A model generated the notes under the pieces. That model was given only the letters and a program-made list of their open reading frames with translations, was not told the DNA's origin and did no database searches. Positions 37,089 to 44,464 of a DNA stretch of 64,000 nt are shown here, one piece after another (positions within the stretch are counted from its first letter, which is position 1; the number at the start of each line of letters is the position of its first letter). The position numbers and the translations under genes are program-made. Source of the stretch: Deltaproteobacteria bacterium (GTDB taxonomy: Bacteria > Desulfobacterota > Syntrophobacteria > Syntrophobacterales > Syntrophobacteraceae); assembly GCA_021777755.1 (NCBI GenBank), contig JAJYDE010000004.1, positions 78,863 to 142,862 on the forward strand. Direction: 5' to 3'.

Positions 37089-37918
37089 ATGCGTCCCCCC
37101 TGGAATTTCCTGAAGACAAGGGAAACCGCGTAGGTCGAAGCGGCAAGTGTTGCGATGTAAAAGCCCGCCGGCAGAGGACGCACAGCTCCATAGAAGGCCA
37201 GGACAAGCCCGAGCCAGGTGATGGCGACCGCCATGAGGGCCGAAAGGGCTACCGCCCGGGCCGGGCGGTTGGTGAAGTTCACCGCCGCCGCCGCCGGAGC
37301 TATCAGCAGGGAGGCGGAAAGAAGGATGCCGACCAGGAGCACGCATACGGCCGTCGTAAGGGCGACAATGGCCAAAAAGGCGACCGAGAGTGCGCGCATG
37401 GGCACCCCCCTGGCTTCAGCGCCCGCCGGATCAATGGAGGCGAACAGCAGCGGCCGGTGCACGAGGGCAAGTACCCCGAGCGCGGTGGCGCAACACGCCG
37501 TCGCAAGCAGTATGTCGGTGGAATTGATGGTCATAATGGAGCCGAAAAGTATGTTTATACCGCTCATGGCGTGCGTGGCGCTGCTTCGCGAGTAGAGCCC
37601 GAGGAAAAGGACGCCAAGGCCCAGGGCAAAAGAGAGCACCATGCCGATCTCCACGTCCCGCCCCCGCGCCCGGTCCCCCAGTATGCCCAGTCCCGCGGCC
37701 GCCAGAAGCGAGAAGGCAAGCATTCCGGCAAGCGAGGCGACTCCTAGCAGCGCCGCCCCCGTGGCCCCGGCAAATCCGATGTCGGTAAAGGCTTCCGCGG
37801 CGAAGGCCTGGGCCCTTAGCACCAGAAAGTAGCCCACGATCCCGGCGACAAGCCCGACGAGCCCGCCACCCAAAAACGCGTGGGCCAACATTTGAGAGCC
37901 GAACAGAACCTTCAGCAT
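37085..37918 (-). CDS. Metal ABC transporter permease (ZnuB-type), second copy
   Basis: This membrane protein of the ABC-3 family has about eight helices and the typical LVLRAQAFAAEAFTDIGFAGATGAALLG start and GVPMRALSVAFLAIVALTTAV segment. ATG 37918 overlaps the preceding permease gene by 7 nt; a TTG at 37939 is the alternative. Two different permeases in the same operon suggest a heterodimeric channel. Confidence 0.9.
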   Translation of the reverse strand: MLKVLFGSQMLAHAFLGGGLVGLVAGIVGYFLVLRAQAFAAEAFTDIGFAGATGAALLGVASLAGMLAFSLLAAAGLGILGDRARGRDVEIGMVLSFALGLGVLFLGLYSRSSATHAMSGINILFGSIMTINSTDILLATACCATALGVLALVHRPLLFASIDPAGAEARGVPMRALSVAFLAIVALTTAVCVLLVGILLSASLLIAPAAAAVNFTNRPARAVALSALMAVAITWLGLVLAFYGAVRPLPAGFYIATLAASTYAVSLVFRKFQGGRI

Positions 37919-38823
37919 CTGGCTTCCGTTTTTTTCCAATTTTCCCCGGTGTTCACAATTCCTCTGGGAACATGTTCATGGAGAACCTTCTGAGGCAAGG
38001 CCGCAAGCCTTCCCTTTTTTCGGAAAAACATCCTCACCGGCATATACACAAGAAAAGAGATGGAGGCGATAAAAAAGCTCACCGGCCAGTCCCCGCTAAG
38101 ACCCGCCAGGCTCACCCCGGCAACCATGTAGGCCACCCCCAGCATCGCGGATATGAGGATCGCGCGGCAAGGACCGCTGGTAAGCCTGCTTGCGGTAGCT
38201 CCCGGCCCGACCAGCAGCGTGAACACCAGTAGAGACCCCACCACCTGCACGGCAAGCGAAACGGTCACCGCAACGATCATCAGAAACATCAAAGTGAGCA
38301 GCCGAACCGGAACTCCCTTGGCCTCGGCCACAAAGGGATCGAACATGATGAACAGAAGGGGGCGAAACATGACAAGCACCAGGCAAACAGAGACAAGACT
38401 CATAATAGCGGTGAAAATCACATCGCTACGCGTTATGCCCAAAACGGTCCCGAACAGAATGCTGTAGACCCGCTCGGCATATCCGCCGTAGAGCGAAAGA
38501 AACATCAGCCCCAGCCCCAGGGCGAAAGTCATTACAACTCCGATTGCGACATCGCGTTCGCGAGGCTCCCGTCCCCCGGCGTTAATGGCCGCGGCGGCCA
38601 GAATCGTCATCACAAAAAGCCCGTAGACGGGTCTGACGCCGAAAAACACCGCCCCCGCCGCGCCGGCAAAGCCGATGTTGGGAAGAGCATGCCCTGCGAA
38701 GGTGTATCCCCCCTCGATCAGAAAATAGCCGACCACCGAGGCCGCAAGGGCGATGAATATGCCGCTTAGAAGCGCGTTCTGCAGGAACTCGAAACGATAG
38801 AGGGCGATAATCGAATGAAACAT
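37912..38823 (-). CDS. Metal ABC transporter permease (ZnuB-type), first copy
   Basis: The 303-residue protein has the same ABC-3 fold as its neighbour (GHALPNIGFAGAAGAVFFG, GVPVRLLTLMFLMIVAVTVSLAVQ). The tail after the last helix is longer and positively charged. Its start touches the ATPase stop, so the operon is translated in a coupled way. Confidence 0.9.
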   Translation of the reverse strand: MFHSIIALYRFEFLQNALLSGIFIALAASVVGYFLIEGGYTFAGHALPNIGFAGAAGAVFFGVRPVYGLFVMTILAAAAINAGGREPRERDVAIGVVMTFALGLGLMFLSLYGGYAERVYSILFGTVLGITRSDVIFTAIMSLVSVCLVLVMFRPLLFIMFDPFVAEAKGVPVRLLTLMFLMIVAVTVSLAVQVVGSLLVFTLLVGPGATASRLTSGPCRAILISAMLGVAYMVAGVSLAGLSGDWPVSFFIASISFLVYMPVRMFFRKKGRLAALPQKVLHEHVPRGIVNTGENWKKTEARC

Positions 38824-39599
38824 CAGGTTTCAACTCCCAGGACAAACTTTTTCCCCATCGCTTCAACCACATCCACCGGATGGTTGTATAGCGAACTGAG
38901 GGTTTCCCGCGTGATCACGCTTTGCGGCGCGCCTATGGCGCTTCTGCCGTTTGCCAGGTAGAGCACCCGGTCGATGTGGGGCAAAAGCGGATTGATGTCG
39001 TGAGTGACAAGCATCACCGCAACCCGGCGGGAAACGCGGAGCCTGCCCACAAGGCCGATGATTTCCCGGGCCGCGGCCATGTCGAGGTTTGCCAGCGGCT
39101 CATCGAGCAAAACAAGCCCGGGGTTGGAGATAAGAACCTGGGCAAGCGAGAGCTTCTGCCGTTCCCCTCCGGAAAGCTCTCCGACGGGCGCCTCGGCGTA
39201 CCCGGCCGCGCCCACCTCCTCGATCACCCGGTCAATTAGCTCTCTGCGCTTCCGGCTCGGAAAACCCGGCCCGAAACGATGCCCGTCGAGCCCGAAGCCC
39301 ACCAGGTCTCGGGCCCGCACACCAAAGTTGGTGTCAAGCGTTCTGAATTGCGGCGCATAACCGATTGCGGGATTACCGCGGCGGGGCTTGCGGCCAAATA
39401 CCCAAACCTCTCCGGCCTCGGGCCGAACAAGGCCCAAGAGGAGCTTTAAAAGAGTCGTCTTTCCCGCGCCGTTGGGACCGAGAACGGCTATGAATTCACC
39501 GTTTTCAATCGCAAAGGTCATCTCCTCCTGGATCACCCGCCCCGCAAAACCGATGCGAACCTCACGCAAAAAAACCGGATTTTCAGCTTCAAGGCTCAT
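38823..39599 (-). CDS. Metal ABC transporter ATPase (ZnuC-type)
   Basis: The 258-residue ATPase has Walker A GPNGAGKTT, signature LSGGERQKLSLA, Walker B LVLLDEPLANLD and the H-loop VTHDIN. ATG 39599 lies inside the 3' end of the substrate-binding gene (11 nt overlap). It would power import of zinc, or possibly manganese, from the periplasm. Confidence 0.93.
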   Translation of the reverse strand: MSLEAENPVFLREVRIGFAGRVIQEEMTFAIENGEFIAVLGPNGAGKTTLLKLLLGLVRPEAGEVWVFGRKPRRGNPAIGYAPQFRTLDTNFGVRARDLVGFGLDGHRFGPGFPSRKRRELIDRVIEEVGAAGYAEAPVGELSGGERQKLSLAQVLISNPGLVLLDEPLANLDMAAAREIIGLVGRLRVSRRVAVMLVTHDINPLLPHIDRVLYLANGRSAIGAPQSVITRETLSSLYNHPVDVVEAMGKKFVLGVET

Positions 39600-40524
39600 C
39601 GCCCAACGCTCCACTGATAGCTGCCATCTGCCCCAGCATCCATGACTGATAGGTTTTGCCCGGAGGCATCGTTTCGCTAACCTCCACAACCGGCACCGAA
39701 GACGCCTTCGCCAACTCCTCGAGTCTTGCGGTAAAGCGGTCCGCGGTCTGCCGGTTTATAACCAGAAGGCGCACCTTTTTATCCTTCACCTGCTCCCCGG
39801 CGATCAGCATCGTATCGGCGGGCGGATCGATCCCCTGGGCGACAGCTTTTTGAAATTCGAACGGGGTCAATACCTTGAGGCCCATCGGGAGGGCCTGGTA
39901 CATAAATATCGGCTCGGTAAGAGCAATGGGCGTTCCGGAAAAGCGCTTGGAAATCCGGTCGATTTTTGCCGCGATTCCGTCCAGGCTTGCCGTAAAGGTG
40001 CGCAGGTTACTTTCGAACCGGGCGGCCCGCGACGGGCAAAGCTTCCTTAGAGCCTCCGTCACGGCCGCGGCCAGCGCTTTCATGTCTTCCACGCTGTACC
40101 AGACGTGTTCGTTATCAGAAAGCTTCACAGGAGAAATGTCCCAGCCATTTATCACCAGCCGTCCCGACTTTGGCGAGGCCGACAGAAGCTTTTTCATCCA
40201 CTCGTCGTATCCGCCCCCGTTTTCGATAACCAGGTCCGCGGTCGCAACCTCTTCGGCGTCCCTTACGCTCGGTTCGTATTCGTGCGGATCGATACCGGGC
40301 TCGGAAAGAATGCTTCGCACCTCGATCCCCGGCCCCGCCAGCTGAGCGGCAATGTTTTGGTAGAAGTTTTCCGCCGCCACTATCCTGAGGGTGCCGCAAG
40401 AGCTCGTCGCGGCCCTGGTTTTGAAGGGGGCCCAAAACAGAAAAAGGGCCGCCATTGCCGCGGCAAACAAGATCCGGGGCTGCGGGAGGTGCCCTGAAGC
40501 GGCGAAATCGGCTGCTTCGACCAT
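39589..40524 (-). CDS. Metal ABC transporter substrate-binding protein (ZnuA-like)
   Basis: The 311-residue protein has an N-terminal hydrophobic export segment and the cluster A-I metal-binding fold: IVAAENFYQNIAAQL, GIDPHEYEPSVRDAEEVATADLVIENGGGYDEW split over a His/Glu-rich loop, and a long linking helix. The histidine of DPHEYEP is a likely ligand. It is the first gene of the operon; ATG 40524 has GAGGA 8 nt upstream. Confidence 0.9.
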   Translation of the reverse strand: MVEAADFAASGHLPQPRILFAAAMAALFLFWAPFKTRAATSSCGTLRIVAAENFYQNIAAQLAGPGIEVRSILSEPGIDPHEYEPSVRDAEEVATADLVIENGGGYDEWMKKLLSASPKSGRLVINGWDISPVKLSDNEHVWYSVEDMKALAAAVTEALRKLCPSRAARFESNLRTFTASLDGIAAKIDRISKRFSGTPIALTEPIFMYQALPMGLKVLTPFEFQKAVAQGIDPPADTMLIAGEQVKDKKVRLLVINRQTADRFTARLEELAKASSVPVVEVSETMPPGKTYQSWMLGQMAAISGALGDEP

Positions 40525-40544
40525 GAGAAGAGTCCTCAAAAAAT

Positions 40545-40575
40545 GGGGTTAATGATACATGATATCATTAACCCC
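40545..40575. promoter_or_regulatory. Perfect palindromic Fur/Zur operator
   Basis: GGGGTTAATGATA and TATCATTAACCCC are exact inverted repeats of 13 bp around a 5-nt centre. The core TAATGATA...TATCATTA resembles Fur-family boxes. It directly follows the -10 of the zinc-transporter promoter, so repressor binding would cover the transcription start. Confidence 0.85.
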
Positions 40576-40576
40576 G

Positions 40577-40605
40577 ATAATAGCCACCCTTGCCCCAAAG
40601 GTCAA
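40577..40605 (-). promoter_or_regulatory. Sigma70 promoter of the zinc-transporter operon
   Basis: On the minus strand TTGACC and TATTAT are 17 nt apart, directly upstream of the palindromic operator. Confidence 0.8.
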
Positions 40606-40661
40606 TGAAGTTTGCGCAGGCAAAGGGGGGAAAGGATTTTTGAAACTTTTTGCAACAGGGG

Positions 40662-40690
40662 TTGCTAAATCCGCCCGGAGATTATATAAG
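40662..40690 (+). promoter_or_regulatory. Promoter of the tRNA-Arg gene
   Basis: TTGCTA and TATAAG are 17 nt apart and end 11 nt before the tRNA 5' end. Confidence 0.65.
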
Positions 40691-40701
40691 GGAGCTCTTT
40701 G

Positions 40702-40775
40702 GCCCCCGTAGCTCAGGTGGATAGAGCACGAGATTCCTAATCTCGGTGCCGGGTGTTCGAATCACCCCGGGGGCA
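40702..40775 (+). tRNA. tRNA-Arg (CCT)
   Basis: A complete cloverleaf is visible. The acceptor strands are GCCCCCG and CGGGGGC, the D-arm begins GCTC, and the anticodon stem CGAGA/TCTCG holds loop TTCCTAA with anticodon CCT. The T-arm is GGGTG TTCGAAT CACCC. CCA is not encoded. Its 3' part from 40734 is repeated twice downstream, marking it as an integration target that stays functional. Confidence 0.97.
40734..40775 (+). repeat. att copy 1: 3' part of tRNA-Arg (left end)
   Basis: This 42-nt segment, from the anticodon loop to the discriminator base, recurs at 44058-44099 without mismatch and at 41785-41826 with one mismatch. This is the signature of a tRNA-targeted attachment core. Confidence 0.93.
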
Positions 40776-40782
40776 CTTAATA

Positions 40783-40821
40783 AAATCAGGCACTTACAGA
40801 ATTGCTCTGCGTGCCTGATTT
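40783..40821. repeat. Hairpin just inside island A
   Basis: AATCAGGCAC and GTGCCTGATT, with one more flanking A-T pair, form an 11-bp stem around a 17-nt loop. It starts 8 nt after the tRNA. It could end tRNA transcription or belong to the element's recombination site. Confidence 0.6.
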
Positions 40822-40824
40822 AGT

Positions 40825-40842
40825 GGCTACGTTTTGGCTACG
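40825..40842 (+). repeat. Paired GGCTACG direct repeats, left
   Basis: GGCTACG occurs twice with an 11-nt period (40825 and 40836). The same two-copy arrangement returns at 41648-41665. Short repeats spaced by one helical turn near island ends can be integrase arm-binding sites; this is inferred. Confidence 0.55.
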
Positions 40843-40909
40843 ATCTGGCACCGAGACTCGCTTGCTGGAAAAATAAAAATGGCTGGAATTTTGCTCCTCT
40901 GCCATTTTA

Positions 40910-41170
40910 TCATTTTGTTAATCCGTGCTTGTCCATCAGATCCTTTGTCACCTCAAATTCCTCTCCGGATTTTCCGGCTTCATAAGCCTCACTCATTAAA
41001 TCCACAATCTTGTATACAAATTTCAAATCTCGTCCCAAGCTGAAATCTTCCGATTCTCCACCATCCCTGACAAAAAGTCTCTCCGTTCCATTGACGATTA
41101 TGGAGTAGAAATCTTGGTAATCATTTTCCGCCAAACCGTCCTCGGTTAAGCTGCGTTCGATAATTTTCAT
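40910..41170 (-). CDS. Hypothetical small protein of island A
   Basis: The 86-residue acidic protein begins MKIIERSLTEDGLAENDYQDFYSI when read in short pieces, and is helical toward the C-terminus (DLKFVYKIVDLMSEAYEAG, DLMDKHGLTK). No family is recognised. It is divergent from the 41314 gene with nested palindromes between them, an arrangement common for autoregulated modules. The start at ATG 41170 lacks a strong SD. Confidence 0.55.
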   Translation of the reverse strand: MKIIERSLTEDGLAENDYQDFYSIIVNGTERLFVRDGGESEDFSLGRDLKFVYKIVDLMSEAYEAGKSGEEFEVTKDLMDKHGLTK

Positions 41171-41199
41171 ACATCTAAACAAAAACCTCGAAATTATGG

Positions 41200-41262
41200 T
41201 AACCTTACCGGAATTCCACAATAGACGAGGCTCTTGTTTGGTAAGGTTAATAACTTATTAAC
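41200..41262. promoter_or_regulatory. Nested palindromes in the divergent promoter of island A
   Basis: TAACCTTACC (41200-41209) is repeated inverted as GGTAAGGTTA (41240-41249). It overlaps a second, perfect palindrome GTTAATAA-C-TTATTAAC (41246-41262). These look like operator sites controlling both small genes. Confidence 0.6.
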
Positions 41263-41313
41263 ATTATTACATAAAGACATGAACCTGTGAAGTGAATAAA
41301 CACGGAGACAATT

Positions 41314-41628
41314 ATGGAGACGTGGGCCGGTAGAAGCGATTTTAAATATAGCGGTTCTGTAGAAACCGGTACAGAGATTTTTTACGGGAAAAACAATCGT
41401 TACAAAGCCACGGTCACACAAGAGCAATATAGAGCACTTCTGCAAAAATTTATCAGGAGGGTGGTACCTGTCGGAACATCAAGAACAAATCCTCCGCAGG
41501 AAAGCCTTGGGTTTTGGCTGAAAGAGAATGTCACAAAAACGGCTATCGCGTCCTACGTTGCTCCGATCCTGATTCATGAAGGGTACGCCAAACGCGATGG
41601 AGATCACGACATTCAAATTGTAAAATAG
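41314..41628 (+). CDS. Hypothetical small protein of island A
   Basis: The 104-residue basic protein has VTQEQYRALLQKFIRRVVPVG and ASYVAPILIHEGYAKRDG. The second half may be a winged-helix-like or small DNA-binding fold, but no family is recognised. SD GGAG lies 6 nt before ATG 41314. With its divergent acidic partner it could form a two-component module (toxin-antitoxin or regulator-effector). Confidence 0.6.
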   Translation: METWAGRSDFKYSGSVETGTEIFYGKNNRYKATVTQEQYRALLQKFIRRVVPVGTSRTNPPQESLGFWLKENVTKTAIASYVAPILIHEGYAKRDGDHDIQIVK

Positions 41629-41647
41629 GAAAAGGGTGATAGAGACC

Positions 41648-41665
41648 GGCTACGTTTTTGCTACG
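41648..41665 (+). repeat. Paired GGCTACG-type direct repeats, right
   Basis: GGCTACG at 41648 and TGCTACG at 41659 have the same 11-nt period and orientation as the left pair, and their flanks also match (TTTT between, AT after). Confidence 0.55.
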
Positions 41666-41784
41666 ATTTACTTTCCGAAATTGTGCTTTTAGGGCTTGTG
41701 TTTTCCCAAGGATTCCTAGGCTAAAATGCCTTGCAGTCTGTCTTTGAGCGTGTTACGGCGAAATAAAAAAAGAGCTTATCGCTC

Positions 41785-41878
41785 TTCCTAATCTCGGTGC
41801 CGGGTGTTCGAAGCACCCCGGGGGCATGACAGGCATTTTGGAAGTTACGCCTTCCTGGAGGCCGCAATCCTTTCCCGC
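41785..41878 (+). repeat. att copy 2 with chromosomal flank
   Basis: These 94 nt match 44058-44151 with about three mismatches. The first 42 are the tRNA-Arg 3' core (one T to G change in the T-arm) and the last 52 equal the sequence after att copy 3. The middle copy therefore carries chromosomal flank as well as the core. Confidence 0.93.
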
Positions 41879-42094
41879 TTTGCCGGTATGCTGAGCCTGC
41901 TTTTCAGTTGTGTCCTCCACGCTGGCTGTGATATTCAAACACTTGCCACGGGTCTAACAGCCGCTCATTATCAGCTTCCTTGCCGAGGCTCAAACTAACA
42001 TGGTGGCTCGCTGTATACCCCCATATCATTGGCTGCATGGCTTGGTGCTGGGCGAAGTGCACGGAAACGGGCGAAGCGGAAGCGAAATTATCGA

Positions 42095-42739
42095 ATGAGT
42101 GCGCTCGAAAAAACTCTCATCTATCGTTTGGTTCATATTGCGAACCTTGCCATTTTGCTCCAGAGGGGCGGACTTTGCGCTCCCCTTCATGAGCCGAGCG
42201 ACGGAATGGTTTACAAAAAAATTCACAACGCTGAAATTCAGAATCATCGGTAAGTGAAACCTATCCCGTGTGGGCCTGGCGGTAGGATTCACGACTACGT
42301 CCCATTCTATTTTTGCACCCGCTCTCCGATGCTGTACATCCTCAACAAAGGTGGGGTAGAAGGCTATAGCGAGGGGCAAGAACCTTTGATTTACCTCGTA
42401 ACGACCGCCCAGAAGGTGGCCGAAAATGGAGTCCCTTTCGTTTTTTCAGACGGTCACGGCATAGCCAGCTTCACCGATTGGTATTGTGATTTGGCGGATC
42501 TGAATAAAATTGACTGGGAGGTTATCCAGTCGAGGTACTGGGCTGACACCCTTGAAGATGGAGATCGAAAGCGGAGAAGGCAGGCTGAGTTTCTCATCCA
42601 CCGCTTCTGCCCATGGTCCTTGATATTGGGAATTGCCGTATTAAATGATAAAATGAAGAAGCAAGTCGAAGCAATTTTGGCGCGTTTCCCTGGCGAAAAG
42701 CGCATACAGGTAGTGGTTAAGACAGATTGGTACTACTAA
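42095..42739 (+). pseudogene. darT: DarT ADP-ribosyltransferase toxin gene, broken by in-frame stop
   Basis: DarT modifies thymidine bases of single-stranded DNA by ADP-ribosylation. The first part has LIYRLVHIANLAILLQ and KIHNAEIQNHR. After TAA at 42251-42253 the same frame continues KPIPCGPGGRIHDYVPFYFC, then RSPMLYILNKGG, the catalytic-type Glu near RRQAEFLIH (codon 165) and the terminal KTDWYY. The two parts join exactly as in intact DarT, so a single base change such as TTA to TAA explains the break. The NAD-binding His/Arg part and the catalytic Glu are thereby separated. GTG 42254 could restart, but only without the NAD-binding end. Confidence 0.85.
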
Positions 42740-42761
42740 CCCAAACTGGAAGGAGGCTCAC

Positions 42762-43805
42762 ATGATTCAGATGGCAAGCGGGAACCTCCTCATGGCTAAG
42801 ACCGAAGCCTTGGTAAATACTGTCAACTGCGTAGGATTTATGGGGAAAGGTATTGCCCTGCAATTCAAGAAGGCTTTCCCTGATAATTTTAGAGCCTACG
42901 AACAGGCATGCAGAGCGGGCCGAGTTCAACCTGGTCGGATGTTCGTTTTCCAGACCGGCGCGATGTTTAACCCGAAACTTATCATTAATTTCCCCACCAA
43001 ACGGCATTGGAAGGGGAACTCTCGGATGGAAGATATAGAGTCCGGCCTGAAAGCGTTGATCGAGGAAGTAAAAGACCGAAACATCAGGTCCATAGCTATC
43101 CCCCCCCTGGGTTGCGGTTTGGGGGGACTCAAGTGGAGCAATGTTCGATCAATGATTGAGGAAGCATTCGCCGGGGTACCCGATGTGGAAGTTAAGCTGT
43201 ATTCTCCTACGGGTGCTCCTGATGCTGCGTCAATGCCGGTTAATACGCAAAAACCGAAAATGACTCCTGCAAGGGCGCTACTCATCAAGCTGATGGATCA
43301 GTACGCTAAGCTTGATTATCGGCTTTCCCTTCTGGAAATCCAAAAACTGGCCTATTTCCTTCAGGAATCGGGAGAACGCTTGAAGCTTAATTACGATACC
43401 GGGACTTATGGACCGTATGCTCCAAATCTCAACAAAGTCCTGGAGATCCTGGAGGGGCATTATATTCGGGGTTACGGGGACAATCAAAAACCTGACGTTC
43501 TAGTCAAACTTCTTCCTGGAGCGCCAGCGGCGGCTGACGATTTTCTGCAAAATCATGAGGAGTCACGGCAAAGGCTCGACAGGGTTGGTGAGCTTATTAC
43601 CGGATTCGAAACACCTTACGGAATGGAGTTGCTGGCCTCAACTCATTGGGTTGCGACACATGCCGTTAGCAAGGCATCAAACGTTGAATCGGCCATTCTT
43701 CAGATTCACGAATGGACTGATCGGAAAAGAAGGATGTTCCAGGAGAAACATATCCGAGTAGCCTGGGGTCGCTTGCAGGAAGAAGGGTGGATAGCTTCGG
43801 CATGA
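42762..43805 (+). CDS. darG: DarG antitoxin: macrodomain ADP-ribosylglycohydrolase
   Basis: DarG removes ADP-ribose from DNA and also binds DarT. The 347-residue protein has the macrodomain ALVNTVNCVGFMGKGIALQFK and IPPLGCGLGGLKW in the first 150 residues. A C-terminal domain (LLEIQKLAYFLQESG, YGPYAPNLNKVLEIL) corresponds to the DarT-binding part. SD AGGAGG is 6 nt before ATG 42762, 22 nt after darT. Unlike the toxin gene it is intact. Confidence 0.93.
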   Translation: MIQMASGNLLMAKTEALVNTVNCVGFMGKGIALQFKKAFPDNFRAYEQACRAGRVQPGRMFVFQTGAMFNPKLIINFPTKRHWKGNSRMEDIESGLKALIEEVKDRNIRSIAIPPLGCGLGGLKWSNVRSMIEEAFAGVPDVEVKLYSPTGAPDAASMPVNTQKPKMTPARALLIKLMDQYAKLDYRLSLLEIQKLAYFLQESGERLKLNYDTGTYGPYAPNLNKVLEILEGHYIRGYGDNQKPDVLVKLLPGAPAAADDFLQNHEESRQRLDRVGELITGFETPYGMELLASTHWVATHAVSKASNVESAILQIHEWTDRKRRMFQEKHIRVAWGRLQEEGWIASA

Positions 43806-44305
43806 ATTCCGATGAGGCCGACCCCGTCGGGAAATCTTTTGCTGACCATTGACATGATCGATATCGGGTCGAGAAGGATAACGAGGAATGCGGCGGAAGG
43901 GTTCCCACCGATTTTTTGGTGTGGGGTTTGGTGTGTGGAAATCGTTCCAAAATGGGCAAAACTATGCAAAAATGTGGAAAATCTGCTAAACGAAAAATCC
44001 TGTAATTCCCATGATTTCCTTATTTATTAAGGAGGTAAAGAAGGTCAGGGTTGAATTTTCCTAATCTCGGTGCCGGGTGTTCGAATCACCCCGGGGGCAT
44101 GACAGGTATTTTGGAAGTTAGGCCTTCCTGGAGGCCGCAATCCTTTCCCGCAGAGGTTGGTTTTTAAAGTCCGCTTTTGGAAATCAAGATTTTGCGGCGG
44201 AAAGCATGCGGTCCAGGCCGATCGTAATCAAGTCGTTATAATTGCAGGGATAAAACCTGCTTCAGGGTATGCTGGCTACCCGATTCATCCCCCCCTAAAT
44301 CCCCA
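43806..44305. other. Non-coding end of island B and chromosomal flank
   Basis: These 500 nt contain the right end of island B, the third att copy and about 150 nt of flank leading to the riboswitch promoter. I see no gene. Confidence 0.6.
44058..44151 (+). repeat. att copy 3 (right end) with chromosomal flank
   Basis: The first 42 nt are identical to the 3' part of the tRNA-Arg gene. The following 52 nt are probably the original sequence behind that tRNA before the islands entered. Confidence 0.93.
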
Positions 44306-44334
44306 TTGCACAGGAACCATATTCATATTATCAT
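44306..44334 (+). promoter_or_regulatory. Promoter of the riboswitch-controlled gene
   Basis: TTGCAC and TATCAT are 17 nt apart and place the transcription start just before the riboswitch. Confidence 0.7.
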
Positions 44335-44349
44335 TTGTTAAATTATACG

Positions 44350-44425
44350 TAAAAGCCAAACTTATCGTGAGATAAGGACGGAAAGCTACGGATCTTCCCC
44401 TCCAGTGAAGACCGCCGGGTTGCCA
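44350..44425 (+). promoter_or_regulatory. Cyclic-di-GMP (GEMM-I) riboswitch
   Basis: The element has the GEMM-I pattern. GCCAAAC leads into a hairpin CTTATC-GTGA-GATAAG with a GNRA loop. GGACGGAAAGC follows, then a second hairpin with CTTC/GAAG, and the 3' CCGCCGGGTTGCC. Aligned to the Vc2 aptamer, G20 and A47 are kept. The G21-C46 pair is replaced by C-G, a compensatory change. G at position 20 points to cyclic-di-GMP rather than cGAMP. The second loop holds CCCCTCC, which is complementary to the Shine-Dalgarno GGAGGGG of the next gene, suggesting control of translation. Confidence 0.85.
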
Positions 44426-44464
44426 AAATACTTCGCGGCGTTCACTCGTTTGGAGGGGTGCAAT

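Larger units (their letters stand above)
40776..41784. mobile_element. Island A: 1.0 kb att-bounded element without integrase
   Basis: This 1009-nt unit lies between the tRNA gene and the second att copy. It is richer in A+T than the core genome and carries two small divergent genes, an 11-bp-stem hairpin at its left end, and paired GGCTACG repeats near both ends. No recombinase gene is present, so it is either a decayed island or an element moved by an integrase elsewhere. Confidence 0.75.
41629..42094. other. Non-coding junction of islands A and B
   Basis: These 466 nt hold the right-hand GGCTACG pair, the second att copy and a leader of about 215 nt before darT. An open frame from 41804 runs through the att repeat and is not coding. 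I see no gene. Confidence 0.65.
41879..44057. mobile_element. Island B: darTG element without integrase
   Basis: This 2.2 kb unit between the 94-nt repeats encodes the DarT-DarG pair and nothing else recognisable. No recombinase is present. It sits in tandem behind island A at the same tRNA gene. Confidence 0.75.

Noticed and set aside
41804..41998. Small open frame after att copy 2
   Set aside because: It starts inside the tRNA-derived repeat, and there is no SD or domain.
42254..42739. Short DarT-like gene starting at GTG 42254
   Set aside because: It starts straight after the stop codon in the same frame, has no SD, and lacks the NAD-binding part. A broken darT explains it better.
40776..44057. 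Integrase or transposase in the tRNA-Arg islands
   Set aside because: I looked for tyrosine or serine recombinase motifs in all frames and found none.
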